From: Chelydra serpentina
Taxonomy: Eukaryota; Chordata; Testudines; Chelydridae
Reading direction: 5' to 3'
Assembly: GCA_037349315.1 (NCBI GenBank)
Contig: JBAIAC010000027.1
Span: 21,182,501-21,246,500 of the forward strand
DNA length: 64,000 nucleotides
The notes below the pieces were generated by a model. That model saw only the letters and a list, made by a program, of their open reading frames with translations. It was not told where the DNA came from and searched no databases. Shown here one piece after another: positions 58,801 to 64,000 of this stretch (the first letter of the stretch is position 1; each line of letters starts with the position of its first letter). The position numbers and the translations under genes were made by a program.

Positions 58801-60623
58801 TCATTTCCTAACTTTTGAGTGCTTGACTTTGCAATCTAAATAATATTCTTTTAACGTAGTTGGGTTTTTTGTTTGTTTTAATTGGGTTGTTTGAGGGTAG
58901 GGTTGTATGTAATATTTTATAAATCAGGAAAAGAACCTGGGCATCGCTGTGGACATTTCAATGAAAACCTCTGCTCTATATGCAGCTGTGGTCAAAAAAG
59001 CAAACGTGATGTTACAATGCCTAAAGAATGGGATGGAGAATATGACATTAAAATATAAGGCGCTTATATATATATCAATAGTGCGGCTTGCTCTGGAATA
59101 CCATGTGTAGTACTGATCACTATATTTTGAAAAAGATATTGCAGAATTGGAGGGGGTTCAGAGAAAGGTGACAAGAATGATCAGGGCCTGGAAAAACTTT
59201 CCTGTGACAAGAGATTGAAAAGATTGGTATTGTTCAGCTTAGAGAGGGACCATATGAAAGAATAAATGATCTGAAGAAAGAAGATTGGGAGCTCCTGTTC
59301 TCCCTGTCTCACAACACAAGAACTAGGAGACAGCCATTGAAACTGGAAGGGGGCAAATTCGAAACTGATCAAAGGAAATACTTTCTCACACAACACATAA
59401 TTAGACTTTGGAACTGACTGATACTAGATGATGAATTTAGCAAGATTCAAAGAGGGACTGGACATCTATATGGATAACAAGAGCATCCAGAGTTAGAATA
59501 GCTAATGCTAATACCATTTTTGTCAGGGTTATAAAAATTCTACTTCAGGTTTCAAACCGATCTCTAACTATTAGGGCTTAGGACAGGGGCTCTCAAACTT
59601 CATTGCACTGCGAACTCCTTCTGACAACAAAAATTACTACAGGAGCCCAGGAGGGGTGACTGAAGCCTGAGCTCACCCAAGACCCGCTGTCCCAGGCAGG
59701 GGGCAAAGCCAAAATCCAAGGGCTTCATCCCTGGGCAGGGGGCCTGTAACCTGAGCCCCGCTGCCCAGATCTGAAGCTGAAACCTGAGCCCTGGGTGGTG
59801 GGGCTCAAGCTTTGGCTTGGGCCCTGTGCTCCAGCTAGTCTAACGCCAGCCCGGGTGACCCATTAAAACGAGTCGTAACCCACTTTGGGGTCCTGACCCG
59901 CAGTTTGAGAACCGCTGGATTAGGATGAGACCTTCACGGGAGCAGATTATCTCATGACTGCCTACTGTGGAGTTTTATGTCACCTTCCTCTGAATCGTCT
60001 GCTACTGGACACTGTCAGACAGGACATTGGACTAGATGTACCATGAGTCTCGTCCAATCTGTGAATTCCCCTGTCGCTATTTTAGTAGATAATAAGAATA
60101 GATAATGCATTTAGAACATTCCTAGATTCATAGATTCTAAGGCCAGGCGGTATCGTGATCATCTAGCCTGGCCTCCTGTATAACACAGGCCATAGATCTT
60201 CCCTAGAATAATTCTGTTTGAGATAGGGAATATCTTTTTTAAAAATCTAATCTTTATCAACAAATTAACATTTTAAATTGGCAGTAATTCTCTTTTGTCT
60301 TCTACAGTTTCCCCCTGATGATCCACGAATTAAGGACCCAAATACTTGTATGCCATTCATCCGTACAGCTCCAGTGTGCAATGCCAGAACATTTATACAT
60401 GAGCAGATCAATGCGCTCACCTCATTTTTGGATGCCAGCATGGTGTACGGCAATGAAGTACCCTTAGCTAAGAGTCTTAGGAATCAGACAAACCAGCTGG
60501 GTTTGATGGCGCTGAACCAGAACTTTACTGATGCAGGGTTGGGATTACTGCCCTTTGAGAACAATTCCCAAAGCCCCTGTTTATTCACAAACAAGAGCAT
60601 GAATATCCCCTGTTTTAAAGCAG
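31818..60623 (+). CDS. Haem peroxidase, MPO/EPX/LPO family (5' part, exons 1-8)
   Basis: Coding exons are 31818-31824, 34790-34867, 40180-40273, 45860-46035, 47094-47217, 53390-53519, 56762-56965 and 60308-60623. All introns are GT-AG and phases agree throughout. They give 1129 nt, residues 1-376 of a family usually 710-750 long; the last exon ends in phase 1 and no further exon appears before 64000. Order: signal peptide (~1-23), propeptide, Cys-rich segment, [10 protein letters not shown] motif, distal-haem helix with Gln234-Asp237-His238-Asp239, Ca loop Thr309-Phe311-Asp313-Ser315. Asp237 should ester-link the haem and His238 is the distal catalytic His, by family knowledge. N-glycosylation sequons include NIT, NVT, NQT, NFT, NNS and NKS. 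No stop or frameshift is seen, so the gene looks functional. The distal segment resembles EPX/MPO more than LPO, but the deciding residues lie outside. Confidence 0.92.
32180..32600 (-). repeat. Old CR1-like fragment in intron 1
   Basis: Reverse-strand words CCTCAATGACATCCTGTAGT, GAGTTCCCCAGTTTAATTAC and GAATGGCCCCTTTTTTCTTC have the pattern of an old CR1 3' region. It is diverged and the ends are uncertain. Confidence 0.45.
33147..33432. mobile_element. PIF/Harbinger-type MITE with palindromic arms
   Basis: A 286-bp element with terminal repeats GGCTAGGTCTACACT and AGTATAGACATACCC (12 of 15 matching in inverted order). It is flanked by TAA on both sides (33144-33146 and 33433-33435), the 3-bp target typical of Harbinger. 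Two internal hairpins are visible: ACTTCAGCTACGTTA / TAACGTAGCTGAAGT at 33190-33220, and TTCGATTTATCGC / GCGATAAATCGAA at 33342-33380. It is GC- and CpG-rich and non-coding. Confidence 0.85.
33480..33625. repeat. Unclassified dispersed repeat fragment
   Basis: Shares GGGCAACCTTAATTCTGG / GTTTCCTAGCTTTTGAG words with 1960-2000 and 58803-58870. Confidence 0.35.
33630..34265. other. C/T-rich intron sequence, nothing recognised
   Basis: Pyrimidine-rich low complexity (33650-34110) then AT-rich sequence. No exon-like feature. Confidence 0.3.
34268..34690 (-). repeat. Old CR1 fragments in intron 1
   Basis: Two reverse-strand pieces: a 3' end (GAAGGGACCATCTGATCAAG, TCTGACCTCCTGTACC) and, from 34570, an RT piece whose translation includes [15 protein letters not shown] at the FADDTK site. 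It stops 100 bp short of exon 2. Confidence 0.55.
34790..34867 (+). CDS. Peroxidase exon 2 (signal peptide)
   Basis: Acceptor TCTCTCCAG precedes it and donor G|GTACTG follows. It encodes a Met-Lys-Ser start, a hydrophobic core [12 protein letters not shown] and a small-residue CQAAG cleavage region: a classic signal peptide for entry to the secretory path. It ends in phase 1. Confidence 0.85.
35211..35568. repeat. 38-bp GC-rich minisatellite, about nine units
   Basis: Unit: CGGGGCGGCAGGCGTGCTCC then GCTCCCCGGCCGGGGCAG. Nine units plus a partial tenth. The copies look identical except for a CGGAGCGG variant at the start of the second, so expansion is recent or sequence is being homogenised. 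Since 38 is not a multiple of three, all six frames read through as the same 38-residue cycle; the long open frames here (up to 231 codons) are artefacts. Confidence 0.93.
35702..35719. promoter_or_regulatory. NRF1-like palindrome inside the hAT element
   Basis: TACTGCGCATGCGCAGTA is a perfect 18-bp palindrome containing TGCGCATGCGCA, the consensus of the transcription factor NRF1. Binding here is inference. Confidence 0.45.
36127..36290. repeat. Unclassified dispersed repeat (pair with 1026-1200)
   Basis: GCACTAGAGCTCTTCAAGGA / AATGGCAGGAAA and a later CCCGAGGCAGAAAGC word match 1026-1200. Both copies lie downstream of a MIR-like fragment. Confidence 0.4.
36300..36955. other. Intron 2 sequence, nothing recognised
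   Basis: An 81-codon + strand frame (36627-36872) has a low-complexity Lys/Ser-rich translation and no domain. It looks like chance or the upstream part of the old CR1 that follows. Confidence 0.3.
36960..38200 (+). repeat. Old CR1 (+) split by a reverse CR1
   Basis: + strand pieces 36960-37150 (RKARMDFVQ, then [14 protein letters not shown]) and 37690-38200 (YVDDTKLFR, then [13 protein letters not shown] and NENDGMAK) are old CR1 RT and C-terminal region. Between them lies a reverse CR1, so the pieces may come from one copy. Confidence 0.6.
37155..37688 (-). repeat. Old CR1 3' region
   Basis: Reverse-strand: ATTCATAGAGTCCAAGGCCA tail, ACCAGTGTGATCATCTAGTC, then the ORF2 C-terminus in broken frame up to GACACAATATTCCAGCAG. 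It is a diverged subfamily compared with 4921-5869. Confidence 0.7.
38205..39830. other. Intron 2 sequence; possible LTR scrap, no exon
   Basis: 38221-38590 is rich in CAGG/CTGG words, with GTCAGGTGCTGGCTCCAGGC, and might be an LTR remnant; ends not visible. 38820-39830 shows nothing I can name. Confidence 0.3.
39836..39990 (-). repeat. Old CR1 3' end
   Basis: Reverse-strand ATTCATAGAGTATAAGGCCA, GAAGGAACCATTAGATCATT and TTTTACCCAGTTACCCCGAA. It lies ~190 bp upstream of peroxidase exon 3. Confidence 0.55.
40180..40273 (+). CDS. Peroxidase exon 3 (propeptide start)
   Basis: Acceptor TTGGATTAG, donor CAG|GTCAGT. It encodes about 31 residues, with [20 protein letters not shown] and KYERDR. The family has the matching helix (VDDAYN-type) at this place in the propeptide. 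It ends in phase 2. Confidence 0.88.
40400..41770. other. Intron 3 sequence with old repeat scraps
   Basis: 40400-40680 starts CAGGGTTCTGAAATTTTTTC and has hAT-like flavour, but no matching end. 41030-41160 (GAGCACTCATCTGGGAGACC ... TGAACTGGTCTCCCACAGTG) resembles a tRNA-derived SINE. 41300-41325 is ATT simple repeat. No exon is seen. Confidence 0.35.
41776..42265 (+). repeat. L2-like LINE remnants
   Basis: ATCACCAGATTAGACTATTG followed by CTACTTGGGGCTG corresponds to TRLDYCN..LYLGL of L2-type ORF2. 42130-42200 (GCCAAAGACCACTCTAAAAC, GAATTCAGCTGCCCATTT) corresponds to the L2 segment that normally follows. Sequence between them is disrupted. Confidence 0.45.
42290..43100 (-). pseudogene. Gypsy gag with SCAN-like capsid (third element)
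   Basis: Reverse-strand gag remnant in broken frames. From the N-terminal side: [20 protein letters not shown] and [16 protein letters not shown], then [20 protein letters not shown], then [40 protein letters not shown] and [20 protein letters not shown]. The second half has the helices of the SCAN/CA-CTD fold (W-L-x-P-E, E-x-x-x-x-L-V-L-x-x-F-M-x-x-L-P, W-V). No zinc knuckle or pol follows on the left. The element sits in peroxidase intron 3 in antisense. Confidence 0.7.
43228..43815 (-). mobile_element. Gypsy 5' LTR and primer site (third element)
   Basis: On the - strand, LTR sequence ends ...CCTTGCCACA at 43247, then GG and TGGTGTCACGAGCGGGAT, a TGG-initial primer site. The gag follows after a leader. 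The LTR's far end is uncertain; the last LTR-like word is TTTGTCA near 43810. An A-rich AAACAAAGAAAAAAAACAAT stretch lies in its middle. Confidence 0.55.
43816..44150. repeat. Dispersed repeat related to 19840-20235
   Basis: Shares the order ATACCTAGTGTGTTGC / GGCCAGGCCTACTTTAGTTC / TTCACAGCCTTTGGCTCA with the ends of the copies at 19840 and 31040. It is more diverged. Confidence 0.35.
44240..45600 (-). pseudogene. CR1 5' half: ORF1 esterase and ORF2 endonuclease
   Basis: Read on the - strand from 45600. An ORF1 piece (45583-45173) has [36 protein letters not shown] (GTND block as GTNE), LPVPCAG and [18 protein letters not shown], the SGNH-type esterase domain of CR1 ORF1. A ~500-bp linker follows. 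The ORF2 endonuclease start has [16 protein letters not shown] (metal-binding GDFN) and, after a frameshift, [20 protein letters not shown] and [10 protein letters not shown]. It stops there with no RT. Most CR1 copies keep only the 3' end, so a 5'-only copy is unusual. Confidence 0.8.
45860..46035 (+). CDS. Peroxidase exon 4 (propeptide)
   Basis: Acceptor TTTTTATCCAG, donor ACAG|GTACTG. It encodes [20 protein letters not shown], then [20 protein letters not shown], matching the SPMDLL..F(K)QPVAATRT(A/V)VRAADYM-type propeptide of MPO and EPX. It ends in FNIT, a conserved sequon. Confidence 0.93.
46100..46985. other. Intron 4 sequence, nothing recognised
   Basis: T/C-rich stretch at 46270-46670, then AT-rich sequence to exon 5. 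No repeat is named. Confidence 0.3.
47094..47217 (+). CDS. Peroxidase exon 5
   Basis: Acceptor CTTGCAG, donor CAG|GTAAAG. It encodes [19 protein letters not shown] and [11 protein letters not shown]; the TGxC and YRTITGxCNN motifs are hallmarks of the mature N-terminus of this family. It ends in phase 2. Confidence 0.95.
47330..48070. repeat. Probable solo LTR, ends unplaced
   Basis: A moderately GC-rich block that ends CTGTAAACCCCAATCACA near 48097, has CAAACTGTGGACAAAGAGTC near its left end and lacks coding capacity. Composition and ending resemble other turtle LTRs here (50904-51514, 57200-57701). Not proven. Confidence 0.35.
48240..48381 (-). repeat. CR1 3' end fragment
   Basis: Reverse-strand ATCATAGAAATGTAGAACTG, GGAAGGGACCTCAAAAGGTC tail and the adjacent ORF2 end, cut at 48381 by an LTR start. 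Confidence 0.65.
48382..49290. repeat. LTR-like sequence split by a hAT element
   Basis: Begins TGTGACAGGGTCCCCGGGG. After the hAT element it continues with AAATATAAACATGTTTATT and ATTACAG words. The right end is not clear. The reverse-strand TTTATT/AATAAA context suggests - orientation. Confidence 0.4.
48749..49122. mobile_element. hAT-like element, 374 bp
   Basis: Ends CACAGACTCCAACTCTGTGG and GAAAGTCGGCACCTGTG. Flanking octamers are GCTGTGAT (48741-48748) and GTTGAGAT (49123-49130), six of eight identical. The body is GC-rich with GGGGTGGGGGTGG runs. A 202-codon reverse frame across it is low complexity and not a gene. Confidence 0.6.
49833..50010 (+). mobile_element. Cry-type SINE inside CR1
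   Basis: A box TAGCTCTGTGG, B-box GAATTCAATCC, GGGGCAAAAATTGG linker and CR1-like tail ending TATTCTATGATTCTATGA. It splits the CR1 between the VREIP region and the GDGSEELSQ region. Confidence 0.85.
50904..51514. mobile_element. Solo LTR, 611 bp, 4-bp TSD
   Basis: Starts TGTGACAAAGTTCC and ends CCCCATCACA. ATAT flanks it on both sides (50900-50903 and 51515-51518). CR1 sequence resumes without loss across it. A 4-bp duplication suits a gammaretrovirus-like or related integrase. It contains no coding sequence. Confidence 0.78.
52330..52985. repeat. Palindrome-rich repeat with AGGTGCCTA motifs
   Basis: Two blocks (52400-52680 and 52885-52985) full of short inverted words: TTAGGTGTCTAAACACC, CTAGGTGCCTAATGCCC, GGTGCCTATGTGCATCTTTA and GTTTAGGCACCTAAATCC, with ATTTTCAAAGG between. 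They look like two copies of one palindromic element; class unknown. Confidence 0.5.
53041..53105 (+). repeat. hAT terminus fragment
   Basis: CAGTGGTGGGCAACCTGCGG followed by CCCGCAGGCC, the typical end of a hAT family. The remainder is missing. Confidence 0.45.
53390..53519 (+). CDS. Peroxidase exon 6
   Basis: Acceptor TGTTCCAG, donor CTG|GTACGA. It encodes [20 protein letters not shown], then VSLPKGL and [19 protein letters not shown] is invariant in the family. The exon ends in phase 0. Confidence 0.95.
53522..53975. other. Intron 6 sequence, nothing recognised
   Basis: No repeat or exon seen between exon 6 and the CR1 at 53982. Confidence 0.3.
53982..54330 (-). mobile_element. CR1 3' fragment
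   Basis: Two tail units at 53982, GGTTGGAAGAGACCTCAGGA, then ORF2 C-terminus in reverse ([20 protein letters not shown]) with decay. It belongs to the same subfamily as 4921-5869 but is more diverged and 5'-truncated. Confidence 0.8.
54335..54820. other. Intron 6 sequence, nothing recognised
   Basis: AT-rich, without repeat or exon signatures. Confidence 0.3.
54831..55034. mobile_element. Non-autonomous hAT element, 204 bp, perfect 8-bp TSD
   Basis: Ends CAACGTTCCCTCTAA and TTAGAGGGAACAGTG (inverted repeats with few mismatches). CTAATAAG flanks both ends (54823-54830 and 55035-55042) without a difference. The interior has repeated TTCTGTGCAAATTTTTG words and an alternating GCGCACACACGCGC stretch. 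Confidence 0.88.
55429..55551. repeat. Short inverted-repeat element (MITE-like)
   Basis: GAGGGTGAAATTCAC at the left and GGGTGAATTTCACCC at the right. They enclose a purine/pyrimidine-balanced core. No duplication was found. Confidence 0.45.
55814..55992 (-). mobile_element. Cry-type SINE
   Basis: Reverse-strand SINE: tail CATAGAATTGGAAGGACC, AGGACCAAGTACTGTCCCCT linker (a subfamily marker also in 58611-58784), B box GGATTGAACG and A box GAGCTA. Confidence 0.8.
56055..56210 (+). repeat. Dispersed repeat (GTTGGTCCAATAAAAGATAT family)
   Basis: CTTGAAAGCTTGTCTTGCTC, ACCAACAGACGTTGGTCCAA, TACCTCACCCACCTTGTCTC and GACATGGCTACAACAACACC form a block common in reptile genomes, by memory. Its class is not certain. 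Confidence 0.45.
56216..56755. other. Intron 6 end, nothing recognised
   Basis: No repeat named before the exon 7 acceptor. Confidence 0.3.
56762..56965 (+). CDS. Peroxidase exon 7 (distal haem site)
   Basis: Acceptor TTCTGTGCAG, donor AAG|GTACAA. It encodes residues 204-271 with [17 protein letters not shown]. Gln234, Asp237 and His238 are the distal-pocket residues, and Asp239 is a Ca ligand. His231 replaces the usual Gln in the MQWGQ motif, and Trp235 is unusual where relatives have Phe, Ile or Leu. It ends in PPCFPIK with the two expected Cys. Confidence 0.95.
57200..57701. repeat. Probable solo LTR in intron 7
   Basis: A GC-rich block that ends GTACACCCCATCACA, the same ending as the proven LTR at 50904-51514. 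Left end not placed; possible start near GTGACAGGCC at 57202. Confidence 0.4.
58345..58450. repeat. Unclassified dispersed repeat fragment
   Basis: AAACTACATTAAAGGAACAC, GATTGCAACGTCAAGCAATC and AATGCCAGAATT match the 525-660 segment. Confidence 0.35.
58611..58784 (-). mobile_element. Cry-type SINE
   Basis: Reverse-strand copy with AAGTACTGTCCCCTGACAGA linker, B box GGATTGAACTC and A box CCACTGAGCTATCCCTCCC. Same subfamily as 55814-55992. Confidence 0.82.
58925..60070 (+). mobile_element. Old CR1 interrupted by a hAT element
   Basis: ORF2 C-terminal region in broken frames from [20 protein letters not shown] (58935) through VRLALEYHV and [19 protein letters not shown] segments. The CR1 3' end follows (CGTCTGCTACTGGACACTGT, GGACATTGGACTAGATGTAC) after the hAT element at 59584-59917. 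Confidence 0.72.
59584..59917. mobile_element. Non-autonomous hAT element, 334 bp
   Basis: Termini CAGGGGCTCTCAAACT and AGTTTGAGAACCGCTG are inverted repeats with two mismatches. Flanks GCTTAGGA (59576-59583) and GATTAGGA (59918-59925) agree at seven of eight. The interior repeats CCTGAGC / GGGCAGGGGG words. Confidence 0.85.
60122..60245 (-). repeat. Old CR1 3' end next to exon 8
   Basis: Reverse-strand TTCATAGATTCTAAGGCCAG, GTGATCATCTAGCCTGGCCT and TATAACACAGGCCATAGATC. The distance to the exon 8 start (60308) is only 62 bp. Confidence 0.65.
60308..60623 (+). CDS. Peroxidase exon 8 (Ca-binding loop)
   Basis: Acceptor TCTTCTACAG, donor AAAGCAG|GTAAGT. It encodes residues 272-376: [35 protein letters not shown] with the four Ca ligands Thr309, Phe311, Asp313 and Ser315, and a tail NIPCFKAG. 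The next family motif, GD(S/M/T)R(A/S)(S/T)E, must be in exon 9 outside the window. A CR1 3' end (60122-60245) sits just 60 bp upstream. Confidence 0.95.
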
Positions 60624-60639
60624 GTAAGTCATGTGCCAG

Positions 60640-61250
60640 GAGCACAATTAATTTTCTGAAGTGAGCTGCAGAGAAACTTAGCAGTGCCTCAGACAAACAT
60701 AAAGAGACATCAGAAACTATTGTGTAAAAGTATTGTGTAAGAAAAAAATGGGGGGAACCATGAAAATCACAAAACTGAAAATGGAAACGGAAATGTTTTG
60801 GTTTCCAAAAACCGAAATGACACTTTAAGCCAAACCATTTTTTCATTTTAAAATGTCATTACAAAACTAAATGAAAAATTCTAGCCAAAAGGAAATTTCC
60901 CACGGAAAACCCACCATTTTTTTTTACCAAAAAATGTCAAATAGTCATTTTTCCAAAGGAATTTACAATGAAAAAAATTGGTTTTCCAATAAGCTTTACT
61001 GTTGTTTTTTCCAAAAAATGGCAAACAAAGCAAATTCTATCATGTGCAACCAACTGTATCACCCCTCTCTCACATCATCTTCAGCAGGGTTTGTTCCAGG
61101 GTTTGTACTTCAGCATAGAGCAGTACCAGTGACATGGAAGAGTGACTCCAGTATGTGGAAGCAATAGTAAGCCATTTTCCTCTAAAACAGTGGACTTCAT
61201 ATGCAGAAACATTCACATTGTTCTCTTTAAATTCTTCCTCTCAGCAAAGC
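60640..61250. other. Intron 8 start; A/T-rich inverted stretch
   Basis: 60750-61020 is dense in TTTTCC/GGAAAA inverted words (GGAAATGTTTTGGTTTCC, GGAAATTTCCCACGGAAAAC, CCAAAAAATGGC), probably an old palindromic repeat. No exon 9 is visible. Confidence 0.35.
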
Positions 61251-61257
61251 TGGCTCA

Positions 61258-63492
61258 TGAAGGCAGTGACCATGAGATGGTAGAGTTCAGGATCCTGACA
61301 CAAGGAAGAAAGGAGAGCAGTAGAACAGAGACCCTGGACTCAGAAAAGCAGACTTTGACTCCCTCAGGGAACTGATGGGCAAGGTCCCCTGGGAGAATAA
61401 CATGAGGGGGAAAGGAGTCGAGGAAAACTGGCTGTATTTTAAAAAATCCTTATTGAGGTTGCAGGAACAAACCATCCCGATGTGTAGAAAGAAAAGTAAA
61501 TATGGCAGGCGACCAGCTTGGCTTAACAGTGAAATCCTTGCTCGTCTTAAACACAAAAAAGCAGCTTACAAGAAGTGGAAGATTGGACAAATGACTAGGG
61601 AGGAGTATAAAAATTTTGTTCAGGCATGCAGGAGTGAAATTAGGAAGGCCAAATCACACTTGGAGTTGCAGCTAGCCGGAGATGTTAGGAGTAACAAGAA
61701 GGGTTTCTTCAGGTATGTGAGCAACAAGAAGAAGGTCAAGGAAAGTGTGGGCCCCTTGCTGAATGAGGGAGGGAACCTAGTGACAGAGGATGTGGAGAAA
61801 GCTAGTGTACTCAATGCTTTTTTTGCCTCTGTCTTCACAGACAAGGTCAGCTCCCAGGCGGCTGCACTCCGCAGCACGGTATGGGGAGGAGGTGACCAGC
61901 CCTCTGTGGAGAAAGAAGTAGTTCGGGACTATTTAGAAAAGCTGGACGAACACAAGTCCATGGGGCCGGATGCACTGCATCCGAGGGTGCTAAAGGAGTT
62001 GGCCGATGTGATTGCAGAGCCATTGGCCATTATCTTTGACAAATCATGGCAATCGGGGGAGGTCCCGGATGACTGGAAAAAAGCTAATGTAGTGCCCATC
62101 TTTAAAAAAGGGAAGAAGGAAGATCCAGGGAACTACAGGCCAGTCAGTCTCACCTCAGTCCCTGGAAAAATCATGGAACAGGTCCTCAAGGAATCAATTC
62201 TGAACCACTTAAAGGAGGGGAAAGTGATCAGGAACAGTCAGCATGGATTCACCAAGGGCAAGTCATGCCTGACTAACCTAATTGCCTTCTATGATGAGAT
62301 AACTGGCTCTGTGGATGAGGGGAAAGCAGTGGATGTGCTATTTCTTGACTTTAGCAAAGCTTTTGATACAGTCTCCCACAGTGTTCTTGCCAGCAAGTTA
62401 AAGAAGTATAGGCTGGATGAATGGACGGTAAGGTGGATAGAAAACTGGCTGGATGGTCGCGCTCAACGGGTAGTGATCAATGGCTCCATGTCTAGTTGGC
62501 AGCCGGTATCAAGTGGAGTGCCCCAAGGGTCGGTGCTGGGGCCGGTTTTGTTCAATATCTTCATCAACGATCTGGAGGATGGTGTGGACTGCACCCTTAG
62601 CAAGTTTGCAGGTGACACTAAACTGGGAGGAGTGGTTGATACGCTGGAGGGTAGGGATAGGATACAGAAGGACCTAGACAAATTAGAGGATTGGGCCAAA
62701 AGAAATCTGATGAGGTTCAACAAGGACAAGTGCAGAGTCCTGCACTTAGGACGGAAGAATCCCATGCACTGCTATAGACTAGGGACCGAATGGCTGGGCA
62801 GCAGTTCTGCAGAAAAGGACCTAGGGTTACAGTGGATGAAAAGCTGAATATGAGTCAACAGTGTGCCCTTGTTGCCAAGAAGGCTAACAGCATCCTGGGC
62901 TGCATAAGTAGGGGCATTTCCAGCAGATCGAGGGACGTGATTATTCCCCTCTATTCGGCACTGGTGAGGCCTCATTTGGAGTACTGTGTCCAGTTTTGGG
63001 CCCCACACTATAAGAAGGATGTGGATAAATTGGAAAGAGTCCAGCAGAGGGCAACAAAAATGATTAGGGGGCTGGAGCACATGATTTATGAGGAGAGGCT
63101 GAGGGAACTGGGATTGTTTAGCCTGCAGAAGAGAAGAGTGAGGGGGGATTTGATAGCTGCTTTCAACTACCTGAAAGGGGGTTCCAAAGAGGATTGATCT
63201 AGACTGTTCTCAGTGGTAGAAGATGACAGAACAAGGAGTAATGGTCTCAAGTTGCAGAGGGGGAGGTTTAGGTTGGATATTAGGAAAAACGTTTTCACTA
63301 GTAGGGTGGTGAAGCACTGGAATGGGTTCCCTAGGGAGGTGGTGGAATCTCCTTCCTTAGAGGTTTTTAAGGTCAGGCTTGACAAAGCCCTGGCTGGGAT
63401 GATTTAGTTGGGGTTGGTCCTGCTTTGATCAGGGGGTTGGACTAGATGACCTCCTGAGGTCACTTCCAACCCGGAGATTCTATGATTCTATG
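61258..63492 (+). mobile_element. Young long CR1 LINE (ORF2 from endonuclease end to 3' tail)
   Basis: 2.2-kb CR1 with an uninterrupted frame 61375-62847 (490 codons). It begins at the endonuclease end (GSDHEMVEFRIL near 61260). RT blocks: [96 protein letters not shown] and [10 protein letters not shown]. The catalytic Phe-Ala-Asp-Asp reads Phe-Ala-Gly-Asp, so RT activity should be lost. A one-base deletion near 62825 (CTAGGGTTACAG against CTAGGGGTTACAG at 5199) and a TGA at 63195-63197 break the C-terminus. The tail has two ATTCTATG units ending at 63492. Confidence 0.9.
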
Positions 63493-63708
63493 AATATTTT
63501 CAGATTTGTGACATTGGTGTTTTTAAAGCACCAAGTATATATATTACTGGTTTGGCATTTATTCCGTTTGTATATTACAAATGTGATCAGCTCCTTATTG
63601 CTTGTACCTAAGCTACCACTAATTTTCAGTTTGGTGATCAGTTCCTCTTTGTCTCTCGTCTCCTGTTTATGCCTCTCTGCTTTGCCAAACCACTGACTTT
63701 CTATACTA

Positions 63709-63900
63709 AGGGCATGTTTATACAGAGAGTTAGTGCGCAGTAAGCTGGGGTGTAAATCTGCAGTGCTCTAGCGTGCTGTGCACTAACCAGATGCGTGGAC
63801 CCTGCATTAAACACTCTGTGACCCACACAGCCAGGTAGTGTGAGCAGACTAGAGCACTGTAAATTTACATCCCCACTTCCTGCACACTAACTCTCCATAG
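63709..63900. repeat. MITE-like element with long inverted arms
   Basis: Left arm GGGCATGTTTATACAGAGAG then TTAGTGCGCAG; right arm CCTGCACACTAACTCTCCAT. TAA stands before the left end. An inner pair (GTGTAAATCTGCAGTGCTCTAG / CTAGAGCACTGTAAATTTACA) strengthens the palindrome. The right terminus is eroded. Confidence 0.6.
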
Positions 63901-64000
63901 CAACAAACGCTAGGCTTCCCAGTTCAGCTTCCCTCCCTGAGAGACTTCAAACAGTGGTGCTGACACCAACCAACAGACCTGTCTCAGCTGCTTACTGAAG

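Noticed and set aside
2675..60623. One single peroxidase gene spanning both parts
   Set aside because: The terminal exon lies upstream of the signal-peptide exon on the same strand; the order is impossible for one gene, so there are two.
61375..62847. 490-codon open frame as a host gene
   Set aside because: CR1 reverse transcriptase, with LINE motifs and tail.
60624..64000. Peroxidase exon 9 (proximal region) within the window
   Set aside because: I looked for the GD-x-R-x-x-E and REHNR motifs on the + strand and found none; most of the span is the CR1 at 61258-63492.

Overview
The window is vertebrate nuclear DNA, most likely from a cryptodiran turtle. The evidence is the repeat content: many CR1 LINE fragments of young and old subfamilies, tRNA-derived SINEs whose 3' tail matches the CR1 tail (the arrangement of the turtle Cry SINE family), Ty3/Gypsy elements of the Gmr1 type, several non-autonomous hAT elements and a PIF/Harbinger-type MITE. 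The species call comes from recalled repeat families, not from a search.

Two genes of the animal haem peroxidase family (MPO/EPX/LPO group) lie head to tail on the + strand. Only the last coding exon of the first is present (2675-2882); the rest lies left of the window. The second starts with a TATA-box promoter (31773) and a 7-nt coding exon (31818-31824), and runs through eight coding exons to 60623. All splice phases agree. These exons encode residues 1-376: signal peptide, propeptide, the distal-haem helix (Gln234, Asp237, His238, Asp239) and the Ca-binding loop. The proximal-His half must lie beyond 64000.

Layout. 1-2674: intron of the first peroxidase with repeat remnants. 2675-2882: its final exon. 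2883-31770: intergenic, dominated by nested repeats: a CR1 inside a CR1 (4753-6395), a Gmr1-like Gypsy provirus with target duplication (8895-15486) inside an older CR1 and itself carrying a solo LTR, a Myb/SANT transposon remnant (about 19220-19590), a 41-43 bp minisatellite (20464-21330), a 5'-inverted CR1 (22310-24290) and a second Gypsy LTR with primer-binding site (29188-30250). 31773-64000: the second peroxidase gene, whose introns carry a Harbinger MITE (33147-33432), a hAT element with a near-perfect 38-bp minisatellite (35147-35822), a third Gypsy gag (42290-43815), the 5' half of a CR1 (44240-45600), an old CR1 with two later insertions (49350-52320) and a long young CR1 (61258-63492).

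The only host coding sequence I can support is from the two peroxidases. Every other long open frame is transposon remnant, tandem repeat or chance. Repeat boundaries are hand-read; where target-site duplications are quoted they were read directly from the sequence.
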